Below, piece after piece: positions 11,570-64,000 of a stretch of 64,000 bases of DNA. Origin of the DNA: Mermis nigrescens (taxonomy: Eukaryota > Nematoda > Enoplea > Mermithida > Mermithidae). The stretch covers positions 222,402 through 286,401 of the forward strand of contig JAVLUZ010000397.1 of the NCBI GenBank assembly GCA_036768485.1. Direction: 5' to 3'. Position 1 is the first letter of the stretch, and the number at the start of each line of letters is the position of its first letter. The notes under the pieces are model-generated. The model was given only the letters and a program-made list of their open reading frames with translations. It searched no databases and was not told the origin of the DNA. The translations under genes and the position numbers were made by a program.

Positions 11570-12214
11570 AGGCTTAGGCTTAGTTATGTGCATTTACATC
11601 GCTCTCCATTTTTGCCCCATTTTTCCATTTTCCGGCTTCTACCCATTTTTTGATTTTCCATTTTCTATTTCCGGGATTTAACCATGTTCCATTTTTCCAT
11701 TTCCGGATTTTACCCATTTTTCCATTTTAATTTCCTCATTTTACTTAGCTTCAAAGATTGAGTCATAGGTAGGTTATACTGATAAAAACGAAAGTTAAAG
11801 AATTGCTTAGCTATTGACTGGATGATGAGAAATCAGTTATATAACCTTTGTAAAGACAAGCAAAATTGAAAATTGCCGAATGGATAGAAAACAATTTTAA
11901 AATGTTCATCATGGGTTTAAAGTTTCGTTTAGATTCATATTAGGCTCGTAAAATAGCTTTGGAAAGTGGGAAGACGATGAGGCGACCAGCCCCCATAGAA
12001 TTTCGGGAGTGCTAGTACTTTTCACAAGGGCTGCCAAAGAAAAAATCTTGAACTATTTGTAGATTGGGAGCGAAGCGACCCACTTGCAAAAAAGATTGCT
12101 GGATTAATTGTTTTCGTATGTTTGTGTGAGCCTAAATTTGAGTAAGGTTGCATTATAATATATCCGAATTTTGCGGCGCTTTGCGCTGAATTATTAATAT
12201 TCTCTATTGTGATT
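11570..12214. other. Spacer between D1 and E2
   Basis: It contains a fragment of foldback K composition (11610-11735) and otherwise nothing I can assign. Confidence 0.5.
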
Positions 12215-14725
12215 TAGGGATGCAAAGGGTACCCGAACCCGAATCCGAATACTCGGGTACCCGAACAAAATTCAGGACCCGAACCCGAACCCGAATAAAC
12301 TGAACTTGACTACCCGAACGCGAACCCGAATAAAATTATTATAACTACCCGAACCCGAATGTTTATGGATTTTATTCGGCTTTATTCGGGTATTTTTAAG
12401 CTCTAAAATCCCACAATTGTATGTCAAAGATTCAAAAATTTTCGGCTTTTTGCGCCGTTTTCAGTTTGCTCGACCCTAAAACGCTGAATTTCATGTAGTA
12501 ATCAAGTGCACATTAATGACTGTGTAATTAATTGGTATATTTCAATCGATTCACTTTAATTTTTAATCTTTTTATTTCACAAAACGATTGCCAAATGATA
12601 TCGTATAAAATGCTAAACACTGTTTCTTTGGTCGTAATTGAACTTCGTTTCTATCAAATTAAACTTCACGAATAACAGTTTTTCGGCAGCACACATTCCC
12701 ATAGGGGGAACGGGGGGTATTACCCCCCTTAGGGTCCAAGACTCAGGTCACTAACAAACTATATTTGGTGAAAACTTTTTGAATTTTTCTAGCTTATTTT
12801 TACTATGGAAAAAGTGCACTTAACTATTAGAATTTCATGAAGTGATACAGTATTTTGGAATGAAAGCAATAGTAAATAGGCAAACTATTTTTATAAAACA
12901 TGCATGTAACGGCTCAAAATTTTGGAAGAGGATGTCATCCAAATACATGTAACGGCTGGAAATTTCGGGTGGGGATCCCTGTCCATTTTTAGAAAAAGGG
13001 GGAGGTTTGCGACTCCAATTTTAGGCCAAAAATGGCAAAAACACCTAAGAAGTAAGAATAGGAAAAAACGGAAGCTTTCGCCAAAAAAATGGTGGAGGAA
13101 GGTCAAAAATTTTCTGACTTTGAAGGGGGTGCGGGGCCTAAAAGCGTTGGTGGGGAATCGCCCAAACAACCTGTTACGTTTATGTTTCTCAGTCATTTTT
13201 AGGAGGGGTAAGCGGCTCCGATTTTTGGCCAAAAGTGGCAAAAACATCTAAAAATAGCCAAAAAGCGCAAGTTTTCGCCAAAAATGGGGGAGGGTGGGTC
13301 AAAATTCCCTGACGTTGGGGGCTGTAGGGAGGACGTCCAACCTGGGGTGGGGAATTCCCCAAAGCTGCCTGTTACACGTCTGGTTTTCGGCCATTTCAGG
13401 GGGGGTAAATGACAAATTTTTGGCCGCAAATCGCAAAAAAGGCACCTAAAAATGTCCAAAAAGTGCGGGTTTTCGCCAAAACTCGATTTCGGCTCGTGCA
13501 TTTATTTTTGGAGCCATCTTTATACAATGTCAAAATACTTTCTGGGGCAAAGTGATAGTAATTTTAACCTTTTTTTCAGTATTTTTTAGAAATTTCAAAA
13601 ATTTCGGGCGCTTCGCGCAAAATATCACTAATATACTGTAATTAGCTTCAAAAGGGCATTAAATACTCCAAAATCAATCTTTGTGTAATATAGGCATCTT
13701 TATGCAGATTCAAATATCTTTTGTATCTATTTCTACTGTTTTTAAAAATTTTATGCAAAAATAAGTACGGTTTAATATTTTTGCACATTTTTCCCTTCAA
13801 TGATAAAATTGACTAATTTATCTCGATATTACGTTGGATTTATAAGCGCAGTGGTGCTTATTACAAGATTTGATTGGCATATTACAATTTCTTTAATATT
13901 TTTGATTTTGTAGTACAAGTTGTTTTAGCTTTTCCAGTCCAGCTTTATGTGTAAATTCCATCAAAAGCTCATAAAAATATCGGCGCTTCGCGCCGAACTA
14001 ATGTTATTAACTAAATTCAGGCCAAATCATCATATTTAGGACTGCATGTGGGTAGCAGGTCACACACTGGTAGTATGTAAAAATTTGTATATTTACTAAT
14101 ATATTTATATAATACATCTACAAAAATTTGTCCGCTCATTCAAAGACTTTTTCGGAGATCTTTATACATGCACAAAGAAGCTCGTACAAAAAATTCGTGT
14201 CGGCTAATAATAATACACCACTTAATTCACTAGTCCCCCATTTTAGGATTTCACCCCTCCCTCAACTATGAACCTTGGGAAACTATGTTCGGCAGTTTCT
14301 CCAAGCAAGCGATTTCGCGTATTCATATATATATATATATAAAGTAGTTGTTAATGTTATTTGTAGGTGTATATCAGACACAATACACACAGCGCTACCT
14401 CTCATTTACATTAGCGTTATTGCCCACCGAGAGGAGGAAGGAAAATCACTGGATACTTGAGTGAAACATTAAATAATTAGGCACGAGGCATCTAATAATA
14501 ATTAAAATTGTAACATCTGGCTTACATGTACCTAAGAAATTCGCCATACACTGGTATTCCTATATACTTACTGAAATACCCGAAGCCGAACCCGATCGGG
14601 TATTGATTTTAATACCCGAACCCGAATAAATTGAAGTGGACTACCCGAACCCGAACCCGGATAAACTTGGATGAACTACCCGAACTCGAACCCGAATACA
14701 CCATTCACTACCCGTTGCATCCCTA
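12215..14725. mobile_element. Family E hAT-like element, ACCCGA-array type (E2)
   Basis: 2511 bp with ends TAGGGATGCAAAGGGTACCC and CTACCCGTTGCATCCCTA. The flanks TTGTGATT (12207-12214) and TTGTTATT (14726-14733) are an 8-bp duplication with one mismatch. The motif ACCCGAACCCGAATAAA recurs at both ends in the same orientation. The interior is mostly a long J-type repeat (12690-14280). Confidence 0.87.
12690..14280 (+). mobile_element. Long J-type composite repeat C, copy 1
   Basis: It runs from ACATTCCCATAGGGGG to CTTGGGAAACTATG and contains family I sequence (ATACATGTAACGGCTGG near 12944 to CTGTTACG near 13176). The whole order is repeated at 37268-38960, where a D element is inserted. Shorter J copies are at 25235-25720 and 58816-59255. 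It has no recognisable protein. Confidence 0.78.
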
Positions 14726-16074
14726 TTGTTATTTAAAAGAATTGGGTAAAACGGCAAAAATCAGAAGATTTTTAGAGTAGGGCTCGGAAGATTCTCTAGG
14801 CAGGGCTTGAGTGAAATATTGAGAAATCGGTCGTATAGCCAGCTTAGCGACAGTTCTGTGTAAAGAGCTTATAAAGCGCATTTTTTTAAATTTATAGGAA
14901 AGTTTAATATTTTGCCAATGGAACTATAAACGTTGGAACTATCCGACCTGAAAATTTTCTGCTCTTAAATTCAGATTATCATATACTATGTGCCTGATTT
15001 TTAGCAGACAAAGAGAGATTTATATTTTTCACATAATGATTTTTAAATTACTGGCTTATATCATTCACATAATTTGCTTACACACGCCAAAGTACTGCCA
15101 AAGCAGTGCCTGGGATCATTTTGAGCTTACAACCATTAATGATTTCGAGCGTAAAGTGTTTTTTAGCACTGAGGGAAAAGTGATAATCGTGAAGCCTAAC
15201 TTTATCAAAACCTATCTTTAAGCATAATGAATAAAGAAAGTTTTCAAGCAAAATTTCAATTGATATATGAAAATTAAAATTTTAATTAACAAATATTAAT
15301 TAATATAAAAATTGCAATCGGTTTTTGAAAAAGAGTTCAAATTTAAGTGAGATGATTGAAAAATACACGTTTCAGTGATAAATCCATGAAAAATTGAAGA
15401 TTCGAGTTATACATAAACTTCAACGTTTTTTAAACAATGAATCGCTTAGTTTATTTGTTTGTTCATCCAGTTTTACTTGCATAATTTAAAAAGTACAGCA
15501 CTTTTAGAATAATTTGCCATAGTTAAAAAAAGCAGGCGCGGAAGCGCCTAAAAAATTTAAAATTTTGACATAGAATTGTGGCGGTTTAGTGCTTAAAAAT
15601 ATCCGAATAAACTGTAAACATTCAGGCTGGTTCGGGTACCCGCTGTATTGCGCGAAGCGCCAAAAATTTGACACTTTTGAGCAAACACATAGCTAAAAAC
15701 CCTTAAAAAAGCACTTTTTTGCGAATTTCCAGGAAATTTTTGTAAACTTGAAAAATCGCAAACTAGGAGGGGGGCGTAAAAATTTTTCTGGGGGAGGTGA
15801 AAACACCCAACCCCTTTCCCCACATGCTTACTTCTGTAGGCTGTTTCAAGAAATAGACTATTGAAATTATTATTATCGTTTTTGTAATTTTCTTTACTAT
15901 ACCATTATCATTGCTGATGACATGATAAATAGTGACGATTCTGTAGAAGTACCGGAACTTCTTTACAAACATTTGATTTTTTAGCATTTATATTTTTATC
16001 GCGTTGACGAGCTGGAATTCGGTATTGACGCTGAGGTTTAGAAACTAACTGAGCTATCTCACGTTTACTTAAAA
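14726..16074 (+). other. Chc 5' flank or 5' UTR region
   Basis: No promoter motif can be named with confidence. 15655-15830 is a partial family N repeat containing a GCGAAGCGCC segment. The last 240 bp before the ATG look unique. A 5' UTR intron cannot be excluded. Confidence 0.4.
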
Positions 16075-63843
<47,769 letters not shown>

Positions 63844-64000
63844 GTGCGGACATGAAATTAGTAGCTACAGTAATGCTGATGTATTATCTCTATTTGTTAT
63901 TATCATGCAGTTTTATTGTTCTAAACTTTAGTGGTATCGGTCTATTCGAAGGTTTGGCGAAGCTACTGCGCATGAGGGTTTTCAGTTTTTACCCTCTGCA

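Noticed and set aside
12922..13251. Basic protein-like frames in both strands of repeat C
   Set aside because: They follow the repeated GGCCAAAAATGGCAAAAA composition of families I and J and are disrupted between copies.

Overview
This window is animal nuclear DNA, AT-rich and crowded with repeats. It holds one recognisable gene: the 5' two thirds of the clathrin heavy chain gene (Chc/CLTC) on the + strand. I rebuilt 19 coding exons from 16075 to 63843. Together they give 1082 codons with no internal stop, consistent splice phases and continuous similarity to animal clathrin heavy chain. The family is about 1675 residues long, so roughly 590 C-terminal residues should lie downstream of the window. 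The protein reads like an arthropod or other ecdysozoan clathrin. Short TACATACATATGTA-type stretches would suit an insect, but the species cannot be fixed from this sequence.

Layout. 1-16074 is the 5' flank or 5' UTR territory of Chc and holds no host gene I can recognise. It is filled with foldback elements, hAT-like elements, a CA microsatellite and at least one decayed LINE fragment. 16075-16113 is the 13-codon first coding exon. Introns 1 to 6 (16114-46472) are very large; intron 6 alone is 15,747 bp and includes a tandem array of about 88-bp units and a 2-kb TTGG array. From 46473 to 63843 exons are closer together, but most introns still contain one or more transposon copies.

The mobile DNA is the notable part. 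Many copies, from at least seven families, are flanked by 8-bp target-site duplications, the signature of hAT-type transposition. Several are nested two or three deep. Almost all are non-autonomous; two carry remnants of a BED-type zinc finger typical of hAT transposases. Two patterns stand out. First, one set of elements shares TAGGGATGCA-like ends, but each member has its own short motif array inside both ends (GGATCC, ACCCGA, GCGGGT and others), and in three copies the arrays lie in the same orientation at both ends. Second, a 13-nt hairpin, GGCGC-GAA-GCGCC, followed by a T/A-rich tract, recurs inside otherwise unrelated families and is also the repeat unit of the 88-bp array.

The gene product is a single structural protein: the clathrin heavy chain trimerises into triskelia that coat vesicles. 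The window encodes its N-terminal beta-propeller, linker, ankle, distal leg and knee.
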